DNA from: Leptidea sinapis
Lineage: Eukaryota > Arthropoda > Insecta > Lepidoptera > Pieridae
DNA: 64,000 nt
Reading direction: 5' to 3'
Assembly (NCBI RefSeq): GCF_905404315.1
Contig: NC_066267.1
Location: 7,516,501-7,580,500, forward strand
The notes beneath the pieces are model-generated. The model saw only the letters and a program-made list of their open reading frames with translations, was not told the DNA's origin and searched no databases. The translations under genes were made by a program, and so were the position numbers. Positions 42,801 through 50,000 of the stretch are shown piece after piece. Every line of letters starts with the position of its first letter. Within the stretch, counting starts at the first letter, position 1.

Positions 42801-45286
42801 TTAATGACGCCCAGTTTCTTTGAAGCCAATTTGGCTTTGCCTTCCAGATGACCACAAAATTGGCAATCGCTCGAGATTTCGAGACCCAGTATTCCGATAC
42901 TAGGCGAGGCTTTGAGGGAAGTGTTGTCGAAGAGCGGTGATACGACAAATGGGGGTTTTTTAGTGGTAAACGTGCAAACTTGAGTCTTCTGGGGAATAAA
43001 TTGGACAAGGTTCAATTTTCCCCACTCCGCGACCTTCTCATGAGAGGACTCGATAGAAGACAAAAGTTTCTCCCGGCACTGGTCGACGATTTCCCGTATC
43101 CACGGGCCATGCAGGTCTCTCTCACATCACCAGTGCTGTCGTCTGCATAGCAATGAATGTTGGAGGTGTCCAACATATCATTGATATGCAGAAGAAACAG
43201 CGTGGGAGACAGCACACAGCCTTGGGGCACTCCAGCATTCACGGGCTTCGGGTTCGAGCAATATCCGTCGACAACGACCTGTATGCTGCGCACAGTGAGG
43301 AAGCTGGAGGTCCACTTGCACAAGCTCTCGGGAAACCCAAATGATGGAAGTTTGGAGAGAAGCGCCTTGTGCCATACACAATCAAAGGCCTTAGCTATAT
43401 CCAGGCTAACTGCCAGGCCTTCCCCCTTGCTTTCAATAGCCGCAGCCCATCTATGTGTTAGGTATACCAGAAGAATGAGCGAACGTATTTCAGCGCTAAA
43501 CTGTATGCGTTCATATGTTTTCTTTGTTACAGCTACGCCTGAGCGACGTCAGCGCTGACGAGCAATAAATGCAGCCTAAGACGTAGCTTGTCACACTTAA
43601 GTAATAAACCTGACCTGTTTTTATCGGTTGTTTAGCAGCAGGAGGCTATATCTAGACATAAGTATTATCTAAAATTATATTAATAATTATACTTATTATA
43701 GAAATAATTTAATTTACAAACTTACACTCCAACCACATTATCCGTGAAGTAGAAACCACTCGCTATTCTCTGTGAGTCTGCAGATTTTCTGATGTAGACG
43801 TTCATACCCTCAAAGCCGTAATTTTCTTTTAGGGCCTAAAATAATAATATTATTGATAAAAAAATTAAATAAGTGTATATAAATGTTCAATACTCAGCAA
43901 ACATCTGTAATGTACTTTCGATCATGTCGATCGTGCATCGGTCGTAAGTAGAATTTTCATGTTGCGCAAAGATAGATCAGCTTTAATTCCATTGACTATG
44001 GAGGGTCGAGGTAAAGAGTATCATCTCGTCGGTATTAATTATTATTTATTTATTTTAATTAGTATTTATAGTTTAATTACAATCACAATAATACACACAA
44101 ATATAAAAAGTAGAACTAAATGTAGTGATTACTTACAAATCAACACAGCATGCACAGAAATAATTAATTTTAGGTATTTTATAGAATAAGTTTGGAATCA
44201 AACAGTTTTTTTTAATTAAAAAATTAGTAGGTTGCATAGTTATACACAGTTACATTAATTTTCTAATTATAACATTACCAATGTTGGTGCAAATGGTCTT
44301 GCGGAATTTGGCTAAGGAATCAGCAAATATGTCAACATCAGCTACACTATAAGAATTTAAAATTTTACATAATCTAGGGGCTGGGGAATTGGTACCTAGG
44401 ATCGTTCCACGAAGTGGAGGACACAGTGGAGTAATAGTCTTACGTGGAATTCTTACTGGTACTCTTAGACTAAAATTTAGCAATTCGGGGCAGTCGATAG
44501 AGCCGTTCAGTAGTTTATGAGTAAACAGAAGATCCAGACGTTCTCTACGTTCATCCAATGTGGTCATTTTAAAGAAGGCCAGCCTTTCTTTGTAAGAAGA
44601 AATTTTCTTGGGTTTACCGACACTAAAAGCCACAAAAATCGCTTCTGAATACGTTCCAGTCTTAGGATATGCGTAGCATAGTGAGGACGCTAGATAACTG
44701 AACCATACTCCTAACTAGACTGAAATAAAGGAGCTTTTTTATTTATAAACTTTAAAAGAAAATTGATTTACGTATAACGAGCATTTAAGATGCACGTATA
44801 CTATGTTTTCTAAATGGGGAAGAAATGTCATTTTTTTATCGAAGTCACACCAAGATCCTTAATAACTTCCAAAATCTCTAAAGTATGTCCTTTTATATGG
44901 TATTTGTACGTTACATAGCTCGAATTTCGAGTAAATTTTACTTGTAATTTTGTGGTTTTCTAGAGTCGGTTGAAAAAAAGAATTCAGTGAGCTTCTATCA
45001 TTTTCTTCTTGTAAATTAATGTTACCATAAACTTACTAATCCAATAGCGTTCTCATAAGACCTTCTATCTTTTTGCCAGTGTTTTTGGAAATCATCGAAA
45101 TTTGCTAAAACATTCAAAAAATATTAATGCTTCATTTTGAGAGCGTTAATAAAGATTATTTAAAACTCTGTCCCCATTACCGCTTTTGAAATATGCATTA
45201 ACTTTATTTTGAAACTCCGAGTCAGAGCCAGCCCCAACCACGAAATCTTTTATTAAAACACAAAACAAATAATAAAAGTGAAGCAT
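18624..45286 (-). CDS. Secreted two-domain TULIP-like (takeout/JHBP/group 7-like) protein, complete 11-exon gene
   Basis: Eleven exons (45181-45286, 45037-45104, 43726-43835, 40455-40679, 38630-38744, 30874-30934, 24120-24243, 22135-22270, 21384-21536, 20350-20486, 18624-18897) total 1509 nt, giving 502 residues. Every junction is GT-AG and phase-consistent. The N-terminus MLHFYYLFCVLIKDF is a plausible, somewhat weak signal peptide. Residues about 35-265 and 275-455 each show the alternating beta-strand pattern followed by an amphipathic helix found in single TULIP domains; the second has LMLKNIKLFGLDTLYTG and an EVSTVLTEHLLHQF-like helix. The tail (about 455-502) is Lys-rich, ending KLKKKKKGLP. 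The family is known to bind hydrophobic ligands outside the cell; ligand and role here are unknown. Assignment is from pattern, not a search. The start is the first ATG before the hydrophobic stretch. Confidence 0.75.
18930..19085. mobile_element. Foldback/MITE element in intron 10
   Basis: Imperfect inverted arms at about 18935-18971 (TATACCCCCTTATTCATAAT...) and 19044-19079 (...ATTATGAATAAGGGGGATA). It lies 38 bp upstream (on the minus strand) of the last exon's acceptor and is non-coding. Confidence 0.65.
19089..19134. repeat. Perfect hairpin, 17-bp arms
   Basis: GAAAGTAGGTAATGATT pairs with AATCATTACCTACTTTC across a 12-nt loop. It directly follows the foldback element. Confidence 0.85.
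20082..20339 (-). pseudogene. LINE 3' tail, family F, abutting a splice donor
   Basis: Same C-terminal remnant as elsewhere (LDVWRSSTVRFSRSFLPRTT). Its 5'-truncation point lies at 20339, only 8 bp into intron 10 from the exon 10 donor at 20348-20349. The family's A-run end is at the lower coordinate. Confidence 0.75.
20350..20486 (-). CDS. Two-domain TULIP-like gene, exon 10
   Basis: Acceptor ATATTTTCAG, donor TTGGGG|GTAGGT, 137 bp, phase 0 to 2. Encodes VQGKYFSKSVDERTVNTFVA, then EISDVTMNVEFGIDG, consecutive strands of domain 2. Confidence 0.8.
21384..21536 (-). CDS. Two-domain TULIP-like gene, exon 9
   Basis: Acceptor AATTTTTAG, donor CAG|GTTGGT, 153 bp, phase 0 to 0. Encodes the first strands of domain 2 (TTLMLKNIKLFGLDTLYTG). 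A stronger-looking donor (GATG|GTAAGA) lies 42 bp downstream, but using it would shift exon 10 into a frame that stops after about ten codons. Confidence 0.8.
21911..22036. mobile_element. MITE with ACAGGGTGTCCCAAAG termini
   Basis: The 16-bp terminal inverted repeat ACAGGGTGTCCCAAAG is perfect at both ends, and further inverted pairing lies inside (AAGGGA / TCCCTT). It is 126 bp, non-coding and lies in intron 8. Sequences with this end are common in insects. Confidence 0.75.
22135..22270 (-). CDS. Two-domain TULIP-like gene, exon 8
   Basis: Acceptor TTTCCCCAG, donor TTGG|GTAAAT, 136 bp, enters needing one base, leaves in phase 0. Encodes an amphipathic helix (LFKYISSFLTTITQKVN) and the domain 2 opening QGVIDLRPLEV. 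Confidence 0.8.
22375..22743 (-). mobile_element. Helitron-like non-autonomous element, second family
   Basis: On minus it begins TCC and ends GGCATCAGCTAG between host A and T, matching 16698-17059 along most of its length. Confidence 0.7.
23278..23485 (+). repeat. Dispersed repeat family G
   Basis: Flanked by two direct AAAGTTTCACTTTA boxes. The interior (GTCAGCTGCTGC, CGACCGTCAAGCGACATGCA) recurs in reverse at 49400-49590. It is non-coding. Confidence 0.65.
23552..23929 (-). mobile_element. Helitron-like non-autonomous element
   Basis: On minus it begins TC and ends GGGTCAGCTAG between host A and T; same family as 4665-5012. Confidence 0.7.
24120..24243 (-). CDS. Two-domain TULIP-like gene, exon 7
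   Basis: Acceptor GTTCTGAAG, donor TATCG|GTAAGG, 124 bp, phase 1 to 2. Encodes the long helix closing domain 1: KLIEKLITKPIRQELIPKLQ and ALLTYINTTV. Confidence 0.8.
24370..24636. mobile_element. Foldback element, arms of about 115 bp
   Basis: The left arm (24370 to about 24487) and right arm (about 24513-24636) are near-perfect reverse complements. They include ATATTTGTTTTTAAAACAAT, CACGTGTTTCGCCTCTACAC and GATTTTGGCG, around a loop of about 25 nt. It is non-coding and lies in intron 6. Confidence 0.85.
24830..25100 (-). repeat. Dispersed repeat family C, reverse copy
   Basis: Shares CTACTTCGTAAAAGGTTG-type and AATGACTATTTGACG-type segments with 45715-46090 in reverse. It ends just before the full LINE. 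Confidence 0.5.
25271..26113 (+). pseudogene. LINE ORF1 protein, FP-like nucleic-acid-binding type, two in-frame stops
   Basis: One frame runs 280 codons from ATG at 25271 to TGA at 26111, broken only by TAA at 25424 and TAG at 25955. The N-terminus is basic (RKRKAEPVLEAIETL). Residues about 53-110 form a coiled coil (EMATRDAANEVKFQELATKV). The rest, from HVEIRNVPVTPDEDIL through IRTAHRLHN, IYMSELLTPNAKQLYY and FCWVKNGKVFIKK, looks like the C-terminal part of insect LINE ORF1 proteins related to the baculovirus FP domain family. Such proteins bind element RNA. Downstream sense is kept after both stops, so they look recent. Confidence 0.75.
26416..29362 (+). pseudogene. LINE ORF2: AP-type endonuclease and reverse transcriptase, broken
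   Basis: The first block (26416-28338) holds an exonuclease-endonuclease-phosphatase domain with TQNIRSIYRNIDEL, TECW, GDININI, DHIF and TDITDHAS, then the RT start: APGWDGIS, SNYRPISLLPALSKIIEKII, FGFRPKKST and motif A FLDLTKAFDTV. The frame then breaks near 28306, where roughly 15-25 codons are missing. A second block in another frame carries VDCGVPQGSILGPTLF, the catalytic STYADDTALIF and a C-terminal domain (LVQSLLIYCLPVWGGVPK) to the stop at 29362. In life it nicks target DNA and primes reverse transcription; this copy cannot make a full protein. Confidence 0.85.
29460..30870. other. Intronic sequence, little recognised
   Basis: AT-rich. At about 30600-30635 a short TTTGTA-type repeat follows an AATAAAATATTTG motif, suggesting the 3' end of an old LINE. 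No exon supported. Confidence 0.45.
30874..30934 (-). CDS. Two-domain TULIP-like gene, exon 6
   Basis: Acceptor ACTTTTTAG, donor CAGG|GTAAGA, 61 bp, phase 0 to 1. Encodes ISSFGMHDLPVIAPYFDEEQ, linking the last strand and helix of domain 1. Confidence 0.75.
30940..31960. other. Intronic sequence between exon 6 and the BEL/Pao element
   Basis: AT-rich. The expected 3' LTR of the BEL element should lie at the right side of this stretch, but no copy of the 5' LTR sequence was seen. Confidence 0.45.
31969..32400 (-). pseudogene. BEL/Pao integrase C-terminal end, broken
   Basis: Encodes a segment with HRYKWNTKIPEPNVNDVVIL, then FGKIIEKYVGPDNVTRVVTV and GTLRRPLNKI, the usual end of BEL polyproteins (DUF5641-like). 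It is separated from the integrase core by a stop at about 32398 and a frame change; the joining region still reads LTPGHFLVDEPL. Confidence 0.75.
32398..33084 (-). pseudogene. BEL/Pao integrase zinc-binding and catalytic core
   Basis: The HHCC zinc-binding part (SLHGGPHLM ... CVTCLRHSK) is followed by the catalytic core: ATGIDYTGPS (first Asp), YSDNGTNFVGA (second Asp) and PHAPNFGGLWEAGV (Glu). Integrases of this family insert the element's cDNA into chromosomes. All three catalytic positions are kept, but both borders are frame breaks, so it is not part of an intact polyprotein. Confidence 0.85.
33108..33743 (-). pseudogene. BEL/Pao RNase H end and linker
   Basis: Contains VPTEMNPSDCASRGL, typical of the end of the RNase H-like part, then FWWNATRWLWQP and a linker to integrase with LYPILDENGLLRVGGRINQA. 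It overlaps the RT block in another frame at 33691-33743, showing a frameshift there. Confidence 0.8.
33691..35052 (-). pseudogene. BEL/Pao reverse transcriptase and RNase H start
   Basis: 453 codons open. RT motifs: VRVVFNASSKGTNGVSLND, DLEKMYRQTRV, QRILWRPVP and the catalytic YYIDDLMSGCDT. The RNase H-like start reads ELHAFSEASRAAFAAAVYI, where family members more often have Asp rather than Glu after Ser. It copies element RNA into DNA in active relatives. The stretch is long and clean compared with the rest of the element. Confidence 0.85.
35144..37200 (-). pseudogene. BEL/Pao gag and protease, frameshifted
   Basis: Gag starts at ATG 37198-37200 (MEKIISEQNDAFERLVKA) and meets a TAA near 37081, then continues with LPTFSGRYEEWQTFYDMF, the DUF1759-like capsid part. 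A frameshift near 36500 moves to the frame 36586-35144. That frame has three Cys/His knuckles (CFNCLSPSHMVYKC the clearest) and the protease centre VRVLLDQGSQASFVT. The protein would coat and mature the particle in an intact element. Confidence 0.8.
37203..37523 (-). repeat. BEL/Pao leader with degenerate direct repeats
   Basis: Several imperfect units carry TTTTACAAGT, a TTCAAGATTGC-like part and ATTCTAAGT (plus-strand reading). No coding frame. Confidence 0.6.
37524..37541 (-). other. Primer-binding site of the BEL/Pao element
   Basis: On minus, TGGTGCCGAAACTCAGG follows an LTR-like end (TTTAAACAT). The TGGTGCCGAAAC form is typical of tRNA primer sites in LTR elements. Confidence 0.65.
37543..37680 (-). 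repeat. Candidate 5' LTR (at least its 3' part)
   Basis: Sequence directly upstream of the primer site, with an AATAAA (minus) near 37585. The upstream LTR border is uncertain because no second LTR is available to compare. Confidence 0.4.
37687..38004 (-). pseudogene. LINE C-terminal remnant
   Basis: Encodes KKDKLVIPKIKNNDGKRG, then VINELPQDLL and ILTKYYLS, which resembles the C-terminal end of Jockey/CR1-group LINE proteins. It is 105 codons with no RT core. It lies next to the BEL element's 5' side. Confidence 0.5.
38630..38744 (-). CDS. Two-domain TULIP-like gene, exon 5
   Basis: Acceptor CAATTTCAG, donor TTGAG|GTGAGT, 115 bp, phase 2 to 0. Encodes IVADDCMLVGYAIITLNGQS and VSLGHDTFKVERCKF, two beta-hairpins of domain 1 with two Cys that could pair. 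Confidence 0.75.
38975..39190 (-). mobile_element. SINE-like repeat family E, internally deleted
   Basis: Has the AGACGAGCAGGAC start (reverse) and the GGAGCCTCCCA end but lacks the middle GAGCGGCACT pair. Confidence 0.65.
39302..39765 (-). pseudogene. LINE 3' tail, family F (intron 4)
   Basis: C-terminal remnant as at 42215, through the CERLDHLALRRDVASLCVLY segment. Degraded, with small deletions. Confidence 0.7.
39995..40230 (+). repeat. Dispersed repeat family H, copy 1
   Basis: Matches 62500-62735 on the same strand, including TGTTTACAAATAGAC, CTTCAGAATTATCATTGTAT and ACCAAGTTTATTT. It is non-coding and the class is unknown. Confidence 0.65.
40455..40679 (-). CDS. Two-domain TULIP-like gene, exon 4
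   Basis: Acceptor TTCCTTCAG, donor TTGGC|GTGAGT, 225 bp, phase 2 to 2; the largest exon of domain 1. Encodes DIFLIQMPHIEMPQVTFALA, SNAFRLEAGLSKVLIHSQYF and a loop with EPEQSFSPFALPRVDDRG. Confidence 0.8.
41146..41582 (-). pseudogene. LINE 3' tail, family B (intron 3)
   Basis: Minus strand encodes VSKSFVGRCICFYNMIPENV and ends INDFLNDTTDWE, then the ATTCAAAT-type tail. It is well preserved compared with other copies here. Confidence 0.75.
41600..42160. other. GC-richer intronic block of unknown origin
   Basis: The stretch has higher GC than its surroundings and words such as CAGCGCTGACGTCAATCG, which resemble 43540-43565. The 178-codon frame across 41292-41828 overlaps the LINE tail and has no protein signature. 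Probably a transposon remnant. Confidence 0.35.
42215..43480 (-). pseudogene. LINE family F, 3' 1.25 kb: RT core end and C-terminal domain
   Basis: On the minus strand: motif A SLDIAKAFDCVWHKALLSKL (near 43400), AGVPQGCVLSPTLFLLHIND, catalytic CYADDS, then KTQVCTFTTKKPPFVV, GILGLEISSDC, RPHMEYCCHLWSGAP, RRAARIVGDPVL and the family's WNELPCAVF end. The clade looks like Jockey-group. Frameshifts near 43060 and a damaged YADD region show it is dead. It is 5'-truncated within the RT domain and is the reference copy for the shorter tails elsewhere. Confidence 0.85.
43500..43680 (+). repeat. Dispersed repeat family D, copy 2
   Basis: AAGACGTAGCTTGTCAC followed by TTTTATCGGTTGT and CTATATCTAGACATA, as at 5575-5720. 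Confidence 0.55.
43726..43835 (-). CDS. Two-domain TULIP-like gene, exon 3
   Basis: Acceptor TTATTTTAG, donor GGAGT|GTAAGT, 110 bp, phase 0 to 2. Encodes ALKENYGFEGMNVYIRKSAD, then GFYFTDNVVGV. Confidence 0.8.
44250..44700 (-). pseudogene. LINE C-terminal remnant (intron 2)
   Basis: Encodes ERRERLDLLFTHKLLNGSID, then PVRIPRKTITPL and APRLCKILNSYS, the C-terminal region of Jockey/CR1-group LINE proteins. Upstream, ERLAFFKM-type sequence continues. No RT core. Confidence 0.7.
45037..45104 (-). CDS. Two-domain TULIP-like gene, exon 2
   Basis: Acceptor AATGTTTTAG, donor GATTA|GTAAGT, 68 bp, phase 1 to 0. Encodes NFDDFQKHWQKDRRSYENAI, a likely N-terminal helix. Confidence 0.75.
45181..45286 (-). 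CDS. Two-domain TULIP-like gene, exon 1 with signal peptide
   Basis: ATG at 45284-45286; donor AGCG|GTAATG; 106 coding bases, leaving one base that pairs with exon 2. Encodes MLHFYYLFCVLIKDFVVG then a polar stretch. The Lys inside the hydrophobic run makes the signal peptide less typical. Confidence 0.65.
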
Positions 45287-46910
45287 TTTAATAACTAACT
45301 CCGTATTTCATATTTTAATTTACTGTTAGGAAGTGAATTTTTTACTGCCTTTCGTAATTATTTTAACGATTTTCATGTTGATAAGATTAATAACACCACA
45401 GATTTAAATTATAGAATTAATGTGTTTCTGTAATTTACTTAGAGGTAGCCATAAGGTAAACTCTCAAATTTATAATATTATATAAACCCTAAGAAAAAAA
45501 AACAATCAGTAAGCTCAATTACCAATTTAATGTCATTATAATCATCATCATAAATGAATACACTAAAATGACTTCATTTATGGCATTTTAAAAGAGATAG
45601 TATTTTATTGTGGTGATCTTGTTACCGGGAGGTCTGCTTGATGTGTTTTTTATTATTATTATTTCCTTTAAAGTTAAAGTTATAATATATTTTATTTTAT
45701 GAAATGCTCGAATAATGGCTCTATTTATTTACGGTATGTGTGGATTGATGCATCTACTATACTCATAACTCTGGTGTTTATAAGTATTCATTTACTTTTT
45801 TATTCTTTTTTTGACTTACTCGTGTACGCCGTCGTTAAGTTTTTGACATTTGAGTATTTTTGTTGCGTCACTTTGCATATATTGTAATTGAAATGATTTG
45901 TAAAACAATTAAAATGAAAATCTTGACTTAAAAGAGTGGCAATGAGTTCAAAGCTCACTAGCTCAACCCTTTACGAAGTAGCGGTAAATTCAATAAGAAA
46001 CAATATTTCTATTTTTTTTTTTTGACATTCATAAGCGTCATTTCCGTGACCTACATGAATAAAGTGTTTTTGAATTTGAATTTGAATTATCATAGATAGA
46101 TATTTAGTATAAAAAATATGCAACAATTGTTAAACTTTAGTTTTCAACATCCCTTTTTCTTCAAAAAGCAATATTAATTTCTAATGAATGCGTGGCAATA
46201 CTAATCTGTGATCAGGTATTATCTACACCTATTCTGTCTTATATACGCAAATGTAGGGAAATTTACTCCAAATTTAAATTCCTTTTCCCTGTAATGTAAT
46301 TCTGTAGTGACAAAGGTAAAATAAAGACAAAAAGCTTTAAATTTAGAATAACTTTACTTCGCGTTGATTAAAAACATAGATAAAGATGACGACAATGCAC
46401 ACTTAGGCTGGGTTCCATTAACTAACTTTAGCAATAACAAACATGTTAATTGTCGGTTAACCAAAAATCGATTGCACCATTTGACAATTTTTAGATGATG
46501 TTATAACTTTAACTATTAACGGTAACCGTCCAAGCTATTGTTAATGTTAAACAGCTAAATAGCGACCTGTCAACAGTTTCAAATAAATATTTGATATTTA
46601 ATGATATTTCACTTTTTAACTTTAACTATGCCAAAGAATACGATGGTGCAACACATTCCGCAGTCTATGTTAAATTCAGCATTACTGTTAACTTTAAATT
46701 TGTTTTAAACCTTAACTACACCTAAGATGCAATCACGGATTACGTTTTAAGACGCATCTAAATTTAACCCGAGATAGGTATCGCCTTCATAGGGCTAGGA
46801 AAACTTACATAATATTTTGCTTGAGACTAGGACATGTTATTTTAGAAATGATTCAGATTACTAATTTCTCATCAATTTTCTAATTTTACTATTTTAGATA
46901 AACCATTAAC
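45287..46910. promoter_or_regulatory. Shared divergent intergenic region of the two TULIP-like genes
   Basis: 1.6 kb between the two start codons, so both promoters must lie in or near it. It contains a repeat family C copy (45715-46090) and a GTTAAC/TTAACT-rich block (46400-46740). A TTTTAG acceptor 14 nt upstream of the plus-strand ATG hints at a further 5' non-coding exon. No TATA box or initiator could be called with confidence. Confidence 0.45.
45715..46090 (+). repeat. Dispersed repeat family C, copy 2
   Basis: Shares CGGTATGTGTGGATTGATGC and GAGTATTTTTGTTGC with 5097-5460; ends in a GAATTTGAATTTGAATT-type tail. Confidence 0.6.
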
Positions 46911-47001
46911 ATGATATGGAATCAGTATGTTCTGCTGGTTTTTTTAATTTATCTGCAATGTGCTTTATTGAAATCGCATCGGAGTGGCAGTTCGGATACT
47001 G
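46911..47001 (+). CDS. Acidic TULIP-like gene, exon 1 with signal peptide
   Basis: ATG at 46911, donor ACTG|GTAAGA, 91 bp, leaves one base. Encodes the hydrophobic leader and KSHRSGSSDT. Confidence 0.75.
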
Positions 47002-50000
47002 GTAAGATCCAAATCTGATGTTATATGCCAATTATTAAAAAAAATATGAGTTTAATTAGCATTTCGCACAGATTAAACAATTTATTATTTTATTAGAACC
47101 TTGAATAATGTATTGACGTCACATAATCATAATATGTGAAGGAATAGGAAATAGCGAACTGATCTAAAGTAGCATTATAGTGACAATATGATCGCAATAT
47201 CGTTTAGTATTACCTAATGACCTGTGACGAGGCGTAATGCCTCCGATTCCGATGCTCAACATCAATAATATTGAAACTTAACATGGAATATCCCTAGTGC
47301 CTGTAATTAAACCGGCACCCATACCCTTCAGTAAAAGACGCATATCAGTATATTATTTGTGACCCAAGTTCTCCGAATTTGGATCCACTATAATCTATCA
47401 ATTTTTGGTACGTATAAAATTTGTTTATAATATTATTCCAGCAGTGAGGTAACTAAACCAATAAAAAAAAATTGTTTAGGCTCAATGTGTATTTGTAATT
47501 TATTTATTAAATATTTTTAGAAAATGAAATAATGGACACTGTGAAACAAGGCGAAATTGTTCAATTAGATATTAAGCGTCCAACCGAACAAGATACGAGT
47601 TTTGAAGAAGAAGAACATGATGCGAGTCGTGAAGAAGAAGAAAAGGATGTTACATCTGTACAAGATATAGATAACGAGACTTCTAAAGTGTCAGAAAATG
47701 AATATGATGAAACAACAAACACACCTTCACCTTTCTCCAATGAAAAGGATGAAGCCACTGATTCACCTTCAGATAATGAAGATGATGTATCTTCCAATAT
47801 TCCTTCTCACAATGAAGATGAAGAGACCACAGATATACCTGGAAGTAATGAAGAGGCAAACGAAAGTGAAAAGAAATATCTAAATAGTCCGTGCTGGATT
47901 ACTCTGGATGCATATAGATTTTTATATGCTATGGACAAACTTGATGGTACACTTTTCCAGCTACTTTTTTAATTTAACTCTTTTATTGAAACAACAATGT
48001 GAGTACAATAGTACCTACATGGTTCACTAAGGTGAGATTGTGAGCGATTTCTACGAAGGTGCAGAATTTAGACATCCAGAATCGCATTTGTGATTGATTT
48101 TAATGAATTTCCAAATTATCGTATTATACGTAGACAGTCTAGTAAAGTCTCTCATCAAAGTATCTTAAAGTTGTTGGTATTCAAATTGAAAGTTTTAAAT
48201 TTCTGTATTATAGTAATACTTGCGTGGAGATCTTATAATGGCTCTTTATATGGGTTTGATTAATTTAAAAAACAGGCCTTAAAATTACAATGCACGTGAA
48301 TGTTTTGTCTTTTTTAAAGTACACCATTGCCTGGTATATACGCTCTTGTGAGTTCCATAAAGTATCATAAATCTCAGTATGTATATATACTTGTATAGAA
48401 TATTCTACACCAAAAACAGATACTCGGACACTTTATGGGACAAGCTCATTACAAACACGTTAATATAACAAACAAACATCAAAGTCTAGACTCACATTTT
48501 TTTTTCAGCAAAATACGATGGTGTTCGAAAGAAATTAGATGCAATGGCTACTAAGAGTAATTTTGACGATGAAATGAAATCGGTAAGAAAATCATAATTT
48601 TACTTCGACTAGACAGGGATTATAGTTTAGGAAAGCCAGCAAACGAGATTGTCCAGACGCTCTTACTTCGAGTCGTTTAAAATAATTTTCGCGTCCACAA
48701 AATTTTATGGACTGCTCCAAAGTAAGCTCATAATTCTACTCAAGTTTATTTTTCTCTATGCTGTCCTCAGCAAATGATACTCCATACGTAGTTAATTAGA
48801 AAGCTACTGCATAGGATTTTTAATATAAATCCACATGAGTTCGTGACGATATTGGCCTCAGGGTGCACTACGATACAGCCATAGTTTTTAACAGTGTGCT
48901 TTTTTTTTTAAATGAAACTAATAAGTTATGTTAGTTAAATATAAGAAGTAAATTATTGTATTGTTGTATAATTCAACATTTTATAAATCTCTTTTTTTAA
49001 ATAGAAATGTATTTAAATCATTTAATATCATCATTTTTGTTTAACTCTTTATTTCTTTAATTTTTTATGTTTAATTGTTCAACTTTGTTATTCTTTTCGC
49101 ACTATTATAAATGTTGTTTACACCTGTAAAGACATGTCATATTGTACTATCCCTTATGTACTTGCTAAAATTTTAATTGTATATTGATGTGTTGTTGGTG
49201 TAACTATCAAAATAAATAAATAATAGATTTTTTACAGATCTATAAGATGCTCATCTGATGGTTTGTGTTACGCCCTGTGTATGCAATGCAGTGCTGCTCA
49301 AGATTTTTGGTTGATTACAAAATTCTGTGCGGCAGACTCACGATTTTGCACGTATCTTCGATCACATAGTCACTTAAATAAACTCAAAAAACTTTAAGTT
49401 TTTAAAGTGAAACTTTTATTACATCGTCTCAAAGTTTTTCGTCTGTGTGTTGCATGTCGCGTGACGGTCGGGCGTCGCCTATAGTTCGCAGCAGCTGACC
49501 ATGTAGTGTATAGAATATTACTCATTTGTGCCAGTGCAAAAGTCAATGTAAATGTTGTTTGTCAGTGTTTAATGTAAATGATTGATAAAGCGATTTTTAT
49601 ACCCTTGATGGAATATTATTCCAAAAATTTTTAGCTGTGTGAAAAAAATGTGAAAAAAAGTTTTAGTTTTACCGTAGTAAATTAGAGTTTTTAGAGAAGT
49701 AGGTAGTAACATATAGGTATATAGATATATTCACATTATTGTATAAAATATAGATTCAATAAATAAAAATAAAAAAATAAGTCAGCTGCGGCTGACACTC
49801 GATTAGTATTTGCTCCATAAAAGCGATTATTTTATTAAAATATTGTATAAGATAAATATACCTATTATATAGTAAAATCTAATATATATGTAAAATTCTC
49901 GTGTCATAGTGTTAAGCTTTGAACTCCTCCGAATCCTCCGGTTTGACCGATTGTCATGAAATTTTGAATGCATATTGGGTAGGTCTGAGAATCGGACAAC

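Noticed and set aside
47561..47797. Minus-strand Ser-rich 78-codon ORF
   Set aside because: Antisense shadow of the acidic repeat exon.
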